Shown here: piece by piece, positions 48,812-60,026 of the stretch
Numbering within the stretch: position 1 is the first letter of the stretch
Layout: every line of letters begins with the position of its first letter
Source: Floccularia luteovirens
Taxonomy: Eukaryota > Basidiomycota > Agaricomycetes > Agaricales > Squamanitaceae
DNA: 64,000 bases
Reading direction: 5' to 3'
Assembly (NCBI GenBank): GCA_009739215.1
Contig: VSJF01000001.1
Span: 2,976,001 to 3,040,000 of the forward strand
Program-made: the position numbers and the translations under genes
Notes under the pieces: generated by a model
Seen by the model: only the letters and a program-made list of their open reading frames with translations
What the model was told of the DNA's origin: nothing
Database searches by the model: none

Positions 48812-49165
48812 TGTTGCGACAGCAACAATCACATGACTGATTACATAATTGATCATGTGATGGAGCACGTGACTGATGATGTGTCTCACACTCATATACT
48901 CTATGGCACGTGATATCCACGAACATTCTACAAGGTTCTATAACCTTCTATATGTAGTCACATGATATGTTAGTGTACCTGCGCATGGACCATTGTACAA
49001 AGCTGTATAAACAGCAATTATGTATATAAGTAGAGCTACTGGACCTTATGTCCTTTGTCGAATTTCATTCGTAGTAGTCAGTACTAGTTCTAAGTCTCTA
49101 AGTCTAAGTAAGCTCTAAGGTAAGATCAGTCCCCTCTACTGTGTAAAACAGGGTGCTGCTCAACA
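48812..49165 (+). repeat. 3' LTR of element B
   Basis: Differs from the 5' LTR at five positions of 354. Four are C/T or G/A differences with T or A in this copy; the fifth is the terminal A (T in the 5' copy). Confidence 0.93.
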
Positions 49166-50380
49166 TAGACATGGGACGATAAAAACGAAGCTGCGCTAGG
49201 CAGTATAAAATCAAGATTATCCCCTGAGCTAAATTGGCTTGCCGCTCGTGACGGCTGTATCTCTAGTTGTGCATTGTGGACTTGGTTAGTTGCTCGGTAC
49301 GAGGATCATAGCTTGAGCACTACTTTGAAGCTAGCGGAGGACGTAAAGTTCTTCAAGCTCAGTGGTGGAGATCCTCAGGCAGATTTCTTCCGCCTTAGCG
49401 AGACGTTTAGGAGACTGGCTGATGAAAACCTCGCCATCCCTGAATTATTGCAGGCCCTATGGGCTATGGCGTCAGTACCACCCCATTGGCAAAATGTCAA
49501 AGCAACGCTGCTGCAAAAATACACTGCGCAGACCTTGACCCTACATGACGTTTCTGCTGTGGTCCAGAATCTTTATGATGCTCAGATGACTTCGGTCTCT
49601 TCGAGCGGATCAGCGCATAGAGTAATACGCCCGAACAACCCTATACTTCTCTCATCTACACCGTCAAACACTAAAGAAGACTCTCCAGACGGTGGAAATA
49701 AGAAGAAGCAGCGCAAGCGAGGGGGTAAGAAAACTCATGGAGAGAAAGAAAAACAAACAGCTAAAAACAGTGATACAGTGCACTCCCCTGCTGCAAGAAT
49801 GACTGCTCAGAGTAGTAGTCAGGCCATAGCTGGCCCTTCATCCTTTGAGGGTAGTCTGGAGACACCTAGGTCGGCTCCTACCCCTAAGCCTTCCTTTCTC
49901 CAGAAAAATCCCCACAAGTTTTATGCTCCGCCCATTGCTAGCACCTTCACAGGAGCGCAGGCGTTGAAGCACCCTGAAACTCCGTACCCTTCATTAAAGA
50001 GGAGTAGGGAACTTGTAGACCTTCAAGGTCTTCCTCGTCAGCCGAGACATCTCCGAACTCATGAGGAGACATATTTGCTGCGAGAGAGGGTTGAACCTTC
50101 TACCTTTACAACAAGAGAAGAAGTACCGGAAGAGGTAAGTAAACTGCCTGCCAAACGTCTAAGAACCGCCTCCCCTGAACTAGTGCATTATTTGGCACGG
50201 TCTGATTCAGATGATAGTGTATCCCTTGGTTCGGAGGTTGAGGACCGGGAATATCCATGTCCCGCTAACGGTTGGACAGAGGTGGAAGTTGATGAACAGA
50301 TTGCACAAGCTGCAGGCATTGAAAGAGTTCTAGATGCTCTGGAAGCCGGCAATGAGAGTGAAAGGCAAGTACCTCCTTAA

Positions 50381-53300
50381 TGCTCCAAAGTAATCCAAAG
50401 TTGATCGTGACTTACAGCGCCCTCTTCAGCGAGTAATCTGAATGGCTAGCAGTAACTGGGCGGATATTTTACCCTGTCACATATATCCTTTGTTTAATGA
50501 TAAGACTTTGTTTAATGATGCTAAAGTTAATTGGGAAAAGCAGAGAGCTCCGATTCATATAATCGTTAGAGATCTTTTTAGATTAAGTCACATAAATGAA
50601 TAATATGGACTTTGTTGAAGCATAACACTAGCTCCGAAGTACCTAATAGTTATCGCAGTTTTATCCAAAAGACTTGCTTGAGAACTATTATCCAGACTGA
50701 CTCGTCACAAGTAGTTATACTGCTGAATAAGCGAAGTGATAAAGGAAAGTTGATCTCCAAAGAAAATCCTTTTCTACTCAATGATTGAGCCGCTACTTGC
50801 TCTCAAAGAGTTTTCTCTGTTGAAAAACGAGAGTATATCAATGATGACATGGCATGTCTCTTTCTTGCTTGACGTAGTCGCAGAAATATAAAAGTATGCT
50901 TTCTTTATCTAACATTGATGAAATTCATAATGGTGATGCTGCTTTGAGTGCAAACATTCCAATGCTCATTGATATCTCCTATATTATATAGTTGAGATTG
51001 TCTCCCATTATCATGGTTGATGACTTTATCATAGACGATTGGATTCTCTACTATAGAGACTCTGAGAGTATTTGAGCACAGATGAAAATCCACACCTTTA
51101 GAATTGGAACAGATCATCCATTCTGTCGCAGTATTGCTCTGGGGAAAGCTAAATGCGTAAGACTTTCCTTCCCAAACTTGAAACACAGCTTCTGCGTTGG
51201 TCAAATATACCGACATTTATGCAGATTTCATTATCGCAAGTATCAAAGTAGAATCTCTCCCTTGATGACTACAATTAGTCTCATGCTTGTGGCGCTATAC
51301 TAAGCTGCCTATGCATTCATCTATTTGAAGGGGTGTATTACGAAATGAACCAATACTTTGCTGATCGGTGAAAGGGGTGACCACCATTTGATGCATAACT
51401 TGCAGACACAGTATCACTGGATTGCTGCATTTCTTGCGCAATTTTGACAGTGTATAAATCGACCAGAAGACTTAAGTGTCCTAGCGTATCGCCCATACTT
51501 CATATCCATATACTGATGGAAGTCAAAGTTACTTTAAATGATCTAAATCTAAATGGTTAAAATCGGAAATTCTTTCTACCTCAAATTTTATTGAAGTGGA
51601 TTCAACTATTGTCTCTCTGTTAATTGCAGATGATTTAATCGCTCCATAGAGTTGATGACGATTTTTGAACACCCAGAAATGGAGATATGGACTATTGCCC
51701 TAAAAAGCAAATCCACGACAATAACTCTCACTTAAAAAATCCAAATCTGAAACGAGCAAATTTACATCATAAGATAAGATCCAACCGTGATGGCTTTGAG
51801 TTATCTCGCCCTCTCACAAACATTCAATTATCTATTGATTCCGATATCCAAACATTAAACTTAGGGAAATACCTAAGACAATTGGTTGAGAACTTAGTTG
51901 ATTGCAGACTAAAATATTACTTGTCGCAAAAAAATTCTCCCAATTAGTCCCAAGGACACCAACATCCTAATCCATAGGAGAGTCTGACGAGACTCCTATC
52001 CACTTTAGTCTCCCAAACAGGAATATCAGCGCTATACCAAGCTGCAGATATAGATATAATTCGCAGGTCACTGAAATACTTTTGCACTTTGCTAGAATAA
52101 TCTGGTTGAGACATAAAAAGCTCCCTAGTCACGAAAGTGATTCATGATATGGTCGCATAAAACCTCTGGTTTAATTACTGGATTCAGGTTTCAGAGTCCA
52201 TTAATAAGGAATTTCCAGCAAAACCACTCTGGAAATAGGCAAAGAAACGGCATCCTGTCCTTTCCGGCCAACCTTGCTCATACTAAAAGTTGACTCCCTG
52301 ATAATATCACTAGGAGATGGATTTTGTATTCACAATGAGCCTACTAGCTCAGGATGAGGGGTGAACAGACTTTGCACTCGCAGCTCTAAGCGCGATAATT
52401 AAAGCTTTGCATCCTCGATATTTCCACCATTTGGTTTACACCATTTTTATGCAAATCTAAGTCATTAGTTCTTGATGCAGATAGAGAAATTCACACTACT
52501 CTATTCTTGCTCAAATGCAATGTTTACTGGATAAGATACCTACACCAAGGTTGAGGATGATAAGAAGAACGAATGATGCAAGTAACTATGTCCGATGGTT
52601 ACAACAATTGCATGACTCTATCACCAGATATCTCGCACTTCAAAGAAACTACTAAACTTCTAAGATATGCTAGAAGAAATCAAAAGATATGATGTCAAGG
52701 ACACAAAGGAAGTAAATCTTTATGCAGCTCATTACTAGCGCAAAAGAAATACTTGATAGATTATTGATGAGATCTTGACTCTCATAATCTAGTACAAACA
52801 TGTCTGTCTTGTCGCCCATGAGAGGTTGCTGACTATGACTTAATTGTCCAGACATTGGGTCTTCTCCTAGACTCATAAACAAGAAGTTAAGAGAATCAGA
52901 AAGTAAAGATCTATAAGACCTAGATTGAGATTGATGCCGATGACGTTACTCCGTCTCCACCATCAGTGGTGTTGAATGGCTCACTTAATTGTTTGAGATT
53001 TATCTCGTCTCTCTAGACCACCTTAAAAAATCTTAAAATCAAGTCTTATTGGTAAAAGCTATATCCAATCTAGAAAGACTTTAAAAACAATATAGCAAAT
53101 CAGCGCTAAAGACTATAAACCAACAAGTTGAAATCTAGTCAATACTCGAGATAACACCCAATAATACTAGAGTCAAATCTAGCTGCAGATTTTAAGAAAC
53201 GTATCATATCATAATGGGCATTGGAGGTCCATAATCCTTGTAAGCCCCATTCCAAATGAGTTTTAGCCTTTCAACATGAAGTCGCGATTGCTGCTTTGAG

Positions 53301-53822
53301 CGCATCTGCTGACAGAAATAAAAGTGCACCCCTGATTCTCTACTAAGGTTGCCCAAACAGGTGCTGACTTGCTTGAATTCTTGCTTGACTTAGTCGCAGA
53401 AATTGCAAACTTGGTATTGAGTTTCCATTCAGTGGATTAAGCTGATTACATCGCTTTCCATTGTCTTATTTATCTTTCTCTAAGAGTGAAGCGCCACTTA
53501 CTGCTCCCTGGACTATCGCACTGCTGATTTGATCACACTTGCTTGATAAAACACAAAGCAGCTCTGCTTGAAACTACATTTGCAGGTCGCTGAAATACTT
53601 CGCACCTTGCTTGAAATATTCGCAGACTTGGCTTGCATCCTTTTACCCGGTCGCACTTCGAAATATCCAAATGCTCGTATATGCTCATCTTGCTGATTCA
53701 ATCGCAGATTAGTAGCACTAAGCTTAGGTGATCTGGTTGCTGACTCTAATACTATTAAGTATCCACTTAGAACCTAAATGATTCGAGTTATCTCATCACA
53801 TAGTGTACTAAGTGAAGGGGTG
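50381..53822 (+). pseudogene. Decayed pol region of element A
   Basis: About 3.4 kb with stops in all frames. Its first part still aligns loosely with the pol start of element B: GTTGATCGTGACTTACAG matches the sequence after Gag, GGGAAAAGCA and ATGGACTTTGTTGA match the protease region. Further on, similarity is lost. Short diverged direct repeats occur, for example at 50862-50887 and 53378-53403 (26 bases, one mismatch) and at 52061-52092 and 53580-53611. No protease, integrase or RT motif survives. It ends at the polypurine tract. Confidence 0.75.
50862..50887 (+). repeat. 26-base direct repeat in element A (partner at 53378-53403)
   Basis: TTCTTGCTTGAC then G or T then TAGTCGCAGAAAT; one mismatch between the two copies, 2.5 kb apart. 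Not found in element B, so it belongs to the rearranged interior of A. Confidence 0.7.
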
Positions 53823-54204
53823 TGTTGCGTCAGCAGGATCACATGATGGATTACATAATTCGTCACGTGATAAGTCAGATGATATGTCACATGATATGTC
53901 ACATGACTACACTCACATATGCCCTATGCCCTATGCATCACGTGCAATATGACTAAACATGTTCTATAACCTTCTACAAGGTTCTATGAAGTAGACATGT
54001 GACTATGACGGACATAGCACGGACCCTTATGCAAATATGTACATACAGCTAGAACTGTATATAAGGACACTCTTATGCGAATAGATACCTTGTCCTATTC
54101 TATAGGTAGTAGTAGTAACACTAACCATAAGGTGTGATCTAAGTAAGCACAAGGTAAGATCTTTGAGTTCCTCCACTGTGTCTTGCACACATGGCTGCTC
54201 AACA
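53823..54204 (+). repeat. 3' LTR of element A
   Basis: 382 bases; differs from the 5' LTR only at CACGATC/CAGGATC and ACCGTAAG/ACCATAAG. Confidence 0.93.
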
Positions 54205-55688
54205 AAGTCATCATGAACTTATGGTGGTCAGTAATCCATGGCTTCTTTGTTAGTCTCTGAGTCATAAGTTGTTTGAAGTAAGCCTGAGCTCCAGATTCTA
54301 TGGGAGTGCCTATAATAGTCACTTCATGTGTCATCTATAAACTTAACAGTTACTTATTATGGTAATGATATATAAATGTCGACTCTTACATTTAAACGGG
54401 ATTCCAACTTGCTTCTGAATATTTTGTAATATCTATCGTCTTTGAAAGCCTCTTTATCTTTCTCCGTAAACATATCTGTAATTGTGATGCTCCATCAGTT
54501 TGAAAAAAAGGGGGCATCAAGAGAGGTTCCATACAATTGTCAACCTCTTGTCCTCCTGCCAATTCAACTAAATCATCTTTCGTGAATACTGGAGATATCC
54601 AAGTCTTTCCCTTGACATAATTCGCCAGATATTTGACTTTCGGTTGCAATGCAGCGACAATCTGAATTCCAGAAGAACCCTACAAACAGAATTACCATGA
54701 GTCAATACTAGGCGTCCCGCCTTCCTTTGGTGCGAATGAAAAACCAGATAGATACACACCACACCAATTACACCAACTCTTTTATCTCCCCATTTAGTCT
54801 TCCAATCATGACCTCCATTCTCCTCACTTTCCCACTGGGCGGTGTGTATGACCCTGCCATTGAAGTTGTGAAGCCCATCAATGTCAGGCCAAGACCACCT
54901 GCTCAGCGGCCCAACAGCAGAAAATAGTACATCCGCCGTATCCTCTAGTTCTTCTGAATCTGCCAAGTCTTTAGAGTCTGTGTCAGGGCTACTGGGGTTC
55001 TTGCGTCTAATCTTCAGATGCCATTTTCCTGTTTCCTCGTTGTATTGGGCGTGTGTTACTCTGTGCTCGAGTTTGATATAAGGCCTCAATTTATACTTAT
55101 CGACGACATCGTTAAGATATTGACGGATCTCGTCGCCTGGAGCGTAAAATGACGACCAATTCCTCTGTGAATGGTTATAGTTATTGAGAGACGTAACATT
55201 TGAGTTTGAGCCAACTAACGTTTTCTTCGAATGTGAGTTGGTACTGGTAAACATATTAACAAACAGTAACAAAAGAAGTACATTTAGTATGACTCACACA
55301 ATGAGATGGTATATCGCAAGTCAATCCCTAGTCAAGCCTTCAGATCAGATCCACTTCTAAGCAACTTAATTTCACCCACAGGATATCTACTGGACAACCA
55401 TACACCTCCTACAGCCGCATTTGAGTCATATATAGTAAAGTTTACGTTCTTGACACGTTGCAGGAAACTGGCATTAATTTTGTCTCATTGTTTATCCAAT
55501 ATGAGAAAAATCCCATCTTACCGAATTGCAGCGGTAATTCCTGCATTAACCTCAGATGTGAATACACTGGATGTAATCGCTCGACACATACCACTAAATC
55601 CTGTGCCAATAGCAATGACTTTTATGGGACGGGCTTCATCTATAGCAAATGATCCCAATTTATAGGTTTGTTCTTGATGGTTTTCCAT

Positions 55689-57108
55689 TTGTTAGATGAT
55701 TTATTCCACCTTGTCGAGTGAAATTAATGCACAAGAGGTTTGATACCACTTCAGATGTGGGAAACTAGAAACTTAAAAATTGAGTGATGGAAGGTGAAGG
55801 TAGTAAGGAGCAGTATCGTACTTGCCATGAGAATGGAGGATATAAGTATGTGCCATTGAATCACACAGATCTGAAGGGGTCATCAACTGAGAATTAGTAA
55901 CATTTTGATCGCCCACAACTTCTCATTTTTATAGTCCTCATAACGATTGCCGCCGTACAGAGTCAGTCAGCTTTGTTTGCTTTACTCGGTAGAGAGGTTT
56001 GAATCTATTATGACTAATTGAAGGACATCACAGTTTTGTTGGGGATTGAATTCTGAACAGAAATGTCAAGATTTTAGTTTTCTGTAAAAATGAGACTGAA
56101 CCTTAACGTTAACTTTTAAATGTTCGATGAACACCGCTGAGGTGTATCTGTATCCCCTGCACCTCCTAGCATCTCCATCGGCCACCCCTTAATTTTAACT
56201 AGGTCACTTTTATGTGTGCAAGCTGTCGTTAAGTCAAAGTGTATCCAAAAAGGAACTCGCGGGTGTATCATATCACACAAATCATCATGTGTCTAAAAAT
56301 GGACTTCGTCAAATGTATCCTCTGCCACCTCCAATGAACCTGGTTCTGAAACACGTCCAAATCCCCTTTTTACCGACGAATATCCCCAGATATCACATGA
56401 GTGCCAGCGATAGATACAGTCTTGACTCTTTATGTCACCAGGTTCGAAGCACAGCATCACATGCAGGAATATCCAGTCGTCTTCCATACGACTTTTTGCG
56501 GTTGAAACATAATGAATCATTGGTCCCTATAGAGTGGTAATGCGAGTCAACCTAGAAAAAAAAAGTAGTCTATGTCACCAAAAACAACGAGGAAGGGGGT
56601 CATTGAGATATACTTGTGTGGGATGGTCTCCGTTTTTTGTGACACGCAATTCTACACAATTTCGATTTTTATTAATAACGATACCCGGCGTTTGTTGGGA
56701 AGAAGTGATTACTCGCTTGGTCAGTCTCCTCCGGGACAAATACAGATGGTAAGGCGATTTCAAGATAGCTAATTATAGAGATATGTACAGACCATTTTTG
56801 GCATGTGCGGAGTCATCTTTGGGAACTCGGGCTAAAATGCGCATAATGGTGCAGTCGTCATGGGCATCGGCACGGTGACTTATCGTACTAACTGTTTTGG
56901 TAAGATTTGATAGACTCCATTCAACTGAGTAAGCCATATCTTAGTATGGAACCAAAAGGAACCGGAGTATGATGATGTATAAAGGACATACCTAAAAAAT
57001 CTATATATTTTAAGTTGTATGTACGTATATAGGAACCCGATTTTTTAAGTAATATCCGGTATCCAGAACGCAGTTCTAAATTGTATTTCGATCCGAGCGT
57101 CGATGAGA
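55689..57108. other. Upstream region of monooxygenase copy 1 and duplication junction
   Basis: The first 220 bases and the last 200 bases align with the upstream region of copy 2, but about 1 kb between them (roughly 55910-56890) does not. Frames here (for example 108 codons at 56214-56540) have no recognisable family. The junction to the second duplicated unit lies at about 57095-57110. Confidence 0.55.
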
Positions 57109-57240
57109 AGAGTATAAAACAGGTCCTCGGGCCACGTCTGATTGCTGTACCTCAACGCGATGGCATAATTTGAGGACAATAAACACTCCCTAGCACTTCC
57201 CTATTTGCTTTTATACCCTTGCATGATACCCTTTTGTATG
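57109..57240 (+). pseudogene. Relic of the EXO84 3' end
   Basis: Aligns with the end of EXO84 and its 3' flank at about 39620-39760. Shared pieces include GTACCTCAAC, GATGGCAT, CCTAGCACTTCCCTAT and TACCCTTGC. It carries small indels and substitutions and has no upstream exons. It marks the left end of the duplicated unit. Confidence 0.8.
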
Positions 57241-57397
57241 AGACCCTCTGTTTGGAATACGATAGATAGGAGAAAAGATATAACATCGCCCAACCTCAAA
57301 GGAAACTTTTTCCTATGAACATTCCCGAATTCATTATTCTGAAGGGACTAGGTATATAGATATTGAGTGAATAGGAGTGCTTTATTGTATTTATTCA

Positions 57398-60026
57398 CTA
57401 CTCACCCGGAGGGATATCAACTTCATCCAAGTACCACGCCTCTGCGAATAACTTGTGAGCACAACATCAAAATATAATATACAATGATTCATTCTTACTA
57501 TTGGCTTGTGGATCTTTATCAGCAACAGTCTCACCATCGCCTAACCAGTAAAGACAATTTTTAACATTATCCAATGGTTCGTAATCATAATCTTCCCAAC
57601 GGGGATGAGCCAATGCTTTTGCCGCGTGTGCAGAAGAACCTATTTTTTGGTTCCGTAGGTATAGATAGGTTGGCTTATGGAAATGTGAAAAGAAACGTAC
57701 CAGGCCAAAGTGCTACCACCCTCCCCTCTTCTTTTCCGACTTTATACCAAGAGCGACATTTCGATCCAAATACGGTCTATCGGATGTTCATTTTGAGCAT
57801 GACTTGAATTTACGAGTGAAAAAGATGAAGGAAAGATTTACTTTAGGGAAGTAACTCTACAAAAATACAAGTTAAGTTAGGTTTTACAAAAGTAATAAAA
57901 CCAAATCTTACCTCTAAATATTGATCAAAATCATCAACTGCTTGTTTCTTGATCTCCATACTTTTGATTCTTTCCCTTTGCATCTTCAATGTTGCGGCTA
58001 CTGCATAGTCTACTTGGCGTTCGACAATAAGCAACAGAGTACCTGCTCCCACACCGGAATTCGGTCCCAAGGATTGGAAGTAATTTGGGAATTTGTCTAC
58101 GACGACTGATAGGTACGACCGTGGGTGTGGAGTGTTGTGGTCCTTGAGATCGATTCCGCCCCTCCCGATGATAGAGAAATCATATTGGTACGAGGTATCA
58201 AACCCTGCAAACTGCGTCAGACTGGTGTCCTATGTACCATGACTGATAGATGATGTTTTATCATACCTGTTGCACATATAATAACATCGAGTTCTTGCAA
58301 TTTTCCATCTTCAGTTTCTATCCCATTGGGAGTCACTCTCTTGATGAGACTTGGAATGAAGTCAACCTGCACGTAATTATGAGACGACGAATCTCTACAA
58401 CGAGGGGTGAATGATATACATACGTTGTCTTCACACAGTGCTTCCAAATAACCCGGTCCTGGTGTCAATCGTCGACAAGCAACTTTGAAGTCAGGGATTA
58501 CTAAATAGCGGACGATTAATCTTGACTACCTAAAATTAAAAATATCATGAACCTACAGTGGTCAGCAATCCATGGTTTCTTTGCTAGCCGCTGAGCCATA
58601 AGTTGTTTAAAGTAAGCCTGTGCTCCAGATTCAATGGGAGTGCCTATGATAGTCGCTTCATGTGCCATCTATAAATTTAACAGTTAGTTATCATAGTGAC
58701 GATATATAAATGTCCACTCTTACATTTAAACGGGATTCCAACTTGCTTCTGAATATTTTGTAATATCTATCGTCTTTGAAAGCTTCTTTATCTTTCTCCG
58801 TAAACATATCTGTAATAGTGATGCTCCATCAGTTTGAAAAGAAATCAAGGGAGCATCAAGAAAGGTTCCATACAATTGTCAACTTCTTGTCCTCCTGCCA
58901 ATTCAACTAAATCGTCCTTTGTGAATACTGGAGATATCCAGGTTTTTCCCTTGACATAATTCGCCAGATATTTGACTTTCGGTTGTAATGCAGCAACAAT
59001 CTGAATTCCAGAAGAACCCTACAAACAGAATTACCATGAGTCAATACTAATTGTCCCTGTTTTCATTTGCCCATAATGAGAAGCCAGATAGATACACACC
59101 ACACCAATTACACCAACTCTTTTATCTCCCCATTTAGTCTTCCAATCATGACCTCCATTCTCCTCACTTTCCCACTGAGCGCTGTGTATGACCCTTCCAT
59201 TGAAGTTGTGAAGCCCATCAATGTCAGGCCAAGACCACCTGCTCAGCGACCCGACACCAGTAAATAGCACATCCGCCGTATCTTCTAGTTCTTTTGAATC
59301 TGCCCAGTCTTTCAAATCTGTTCCAGTGCCACTGGGATTCTTGCGTCTAATTCTCAAATGCCATTTCCCGGTTTCCTCGTTGTATTGGGCGTGTGTTACT
59401 CTGTGCTCGAGTTTGATATAAGGCCTCAATTTATACTTATCGACGACATCGTTAAGATATTGACGGATCTCGTCGCCTGGAGCGTAAAATGACGACCAAA
59501 TCCTCTGTGAGGTGTTATTGAGTGACGAAACATTTGAATTTGAGTCAACTAACGTTTTCTTCGAATGTAAGTTGGTACTTGTAAACAAAATTAATAAACA
59601 GCAACAAGGATTGTTCATTAATCATGACTTACGCAATGAGATGGTATATCGCAAGCTAATCCCTAACCAAGCATTCATTAGGTGTACACCGTTTGGAGCA
59701 ACTTGTTTTCACTCACAGGATATCTATTGGACGACCATACACCTCCTACAGCCGCATTTGAGTCATATATCGTAAAATTTACGTTCTTGACACGTTGGAG
59801 AAAACTGGCAATGATTTGGTCTCATTATTTATCCAATATGAGGAAAGTCCCGTCTTACCGAATTGCAGCAATGATTCCTGCAACGAACCTCAGAATTGTA
59901 TACACTTAATGCAATCGCTCGACACATACCACTAAATCCTGCGCCAATAGCAACAACTTTTATTGGTCGGGCTTCATCTATAGCAAATGATCCCAACTTA
60001 TAGGTTTGTTCTTGATGGTTTTCCAT
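57398..60026 (-). CDS. Flavin monooxygenase (Baeyer-Villiger-like) copy 2, intact
   Basis: Read leftwards from the ATG at 60026 (MENHQEQTYKLGSFAIDEA). Motifs in order: FAD-binding VVAIGAGFSG; a short exon giving GIIAAIR; RYP-type strand after DSNAAVGGVW; WSSFYAPGDEIRQYL; the class B fingerprint FNGRVIHSAQW (consensus FxGxxxHxxxW); the second Rossmann strand VGVIGV with SGIQIVAALQPKV across an intron; TIIGTPIESGAQAYF; CRRLTPGPGYLEALCEDN; LDVIICATG; and a C-terminus ending EVDIPPGE. Intron borders examined keep the frame, including the donor lost in copy 1. Enzymes of this class use FAD and NADPH to oxidise ketones or heteroatoms, mostly in secondary metabolism or breakdown of aromatics. Substrate unknown. 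This is probably the only working copy of the pair. Confidence 0.88.

Larger units (their letters stand above)
42385..49165 (+). mobile_element. Copia LTR element B, nearly complete, nested in the gag of element A
   Basis: LTRs at 42385-42738 and 48812-49165 (354 bases each) begin TGTTGCGACAGC. The target site is CAGAC at 42380-42384 and TAGAC at 49166-49170, one transition apart. Between them lie a primer-binding site, one long polyprotein frame with the copia order protease-integrase-RT-RNase H, and a polypurine tract, AAGTGAGGGGG, at 48799-48809. A solo LTR of family A (48315-48696) is inserted after the polyprotein. Without it the element is about 6.4 kb. It inserted in the same orientation as A. 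Confidence 0.95.
42197..50380 (+). pseudogene. Gag of element A, open but split by insertion of element B
   Basis: Two segments, 42197-42384 and 49171-50380, join in frame into about 465 codons with no stop. The join falls inside a Thr codon at the insertion point. It starts MQHTVFQAVSFVF and continues with WDDKNEAALGS, the copia Gag core (WTWLVARYEDHSL, FFRLSETFRRL) and a Lys-rich stretch (KKKQRKRGGKKTHGEKEKQ). A conserved block follows (NPHKFYAPPIAS, LVDLQGLPRQPRH, CPANGWTEVEV). No CCHC zinc knuckle is present. The stop comes shortly after ERQVPP, where the Gag of element B runs on into protease. Apart from the later insertion the frame is intact, although the pol that follows is decayed. 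Confidence 0.85.
41529..54204 (+). mobile_element. Copia LTR element A (gag-only, non-autonomous), host of nested element B
   Basis: Bounded by LTRs at 41529-41910 and 53823-54204, each beginning TGTTGCG and ending CTCAACA. The 5-bp target duplication AAGTC is at 41524-41528 and 54205-54209; copy 2 of the monooxygenase shows the empty site. Removing element B and one target repeat leaves about 5.9 kb. Contents in order: primer-binding site, leader, an open Gag frame interrupted by element B, then about 3.4 kb of decayed pol and a polypurine tract, AAGTGAAGGGG, at 53810-53820. The two LTRs differ at only 2 of 382 positions. The element lies antisense to the host gene. Confidence 0.92.
40357..55688 (-). 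pseudogene. Flavin monooxygenase (Baeyer-Villiger-like) copy 1, split by retrotransposon insertion
   Basis: The 5' half lies at 54210-55688 and the 3' half at 40357-41523; together they match copy 2 at 57398-60026 exon for exon. The N-terminus keeps the FAD-type motif AIGTGFSG. It also has the class B fingerprint FNGRVIHTAQW, the second nucleotide-binding strand VGVIGV, and the C-terminal exons ending DVPPGQC. An LTR element fills the intron that follows PWITDH. The 5' splice site of that intron, GT in copy 2, is AT here (minus strand, 54221-54222). No nonsense codon was seen in the exons I read. Family enzymes use FAD and NADPH to insert oxygen next to a ketone; no substrate can be named. 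Expression as a full enzyme is unlikely. Confidence 0.85.
39620..57100. repeat. Proximal unit of a tandem segmental duplication (interrupted by retrotransposons)
   Basis: Runs from the last bases of EXO84 through monooxygenase copy 1 and its upstream region. Removing the 12.7 kb insertion leaves about 4.8 kb. The order of blocks is repeated at 57109-60830. Parts of the promoter (about 55910-56890) do not align with the other unit. Ends are approximate. Confidence 0.75.

Noticed and set aside
56214..56540. 108-codon frame upstream of monooxygenase copy 1
   Set aside because: No recognisable features, and the region does not align with the other duplicated unit. Treated as chance.
54727..59421. 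Pairs of similar plus-strand frames at 54.7-55.1 kb and 59.1-59.4 kb that look like a small gene family
   Set aside because: They are antisense shadows of the same exons of the two monooxygenase copies.
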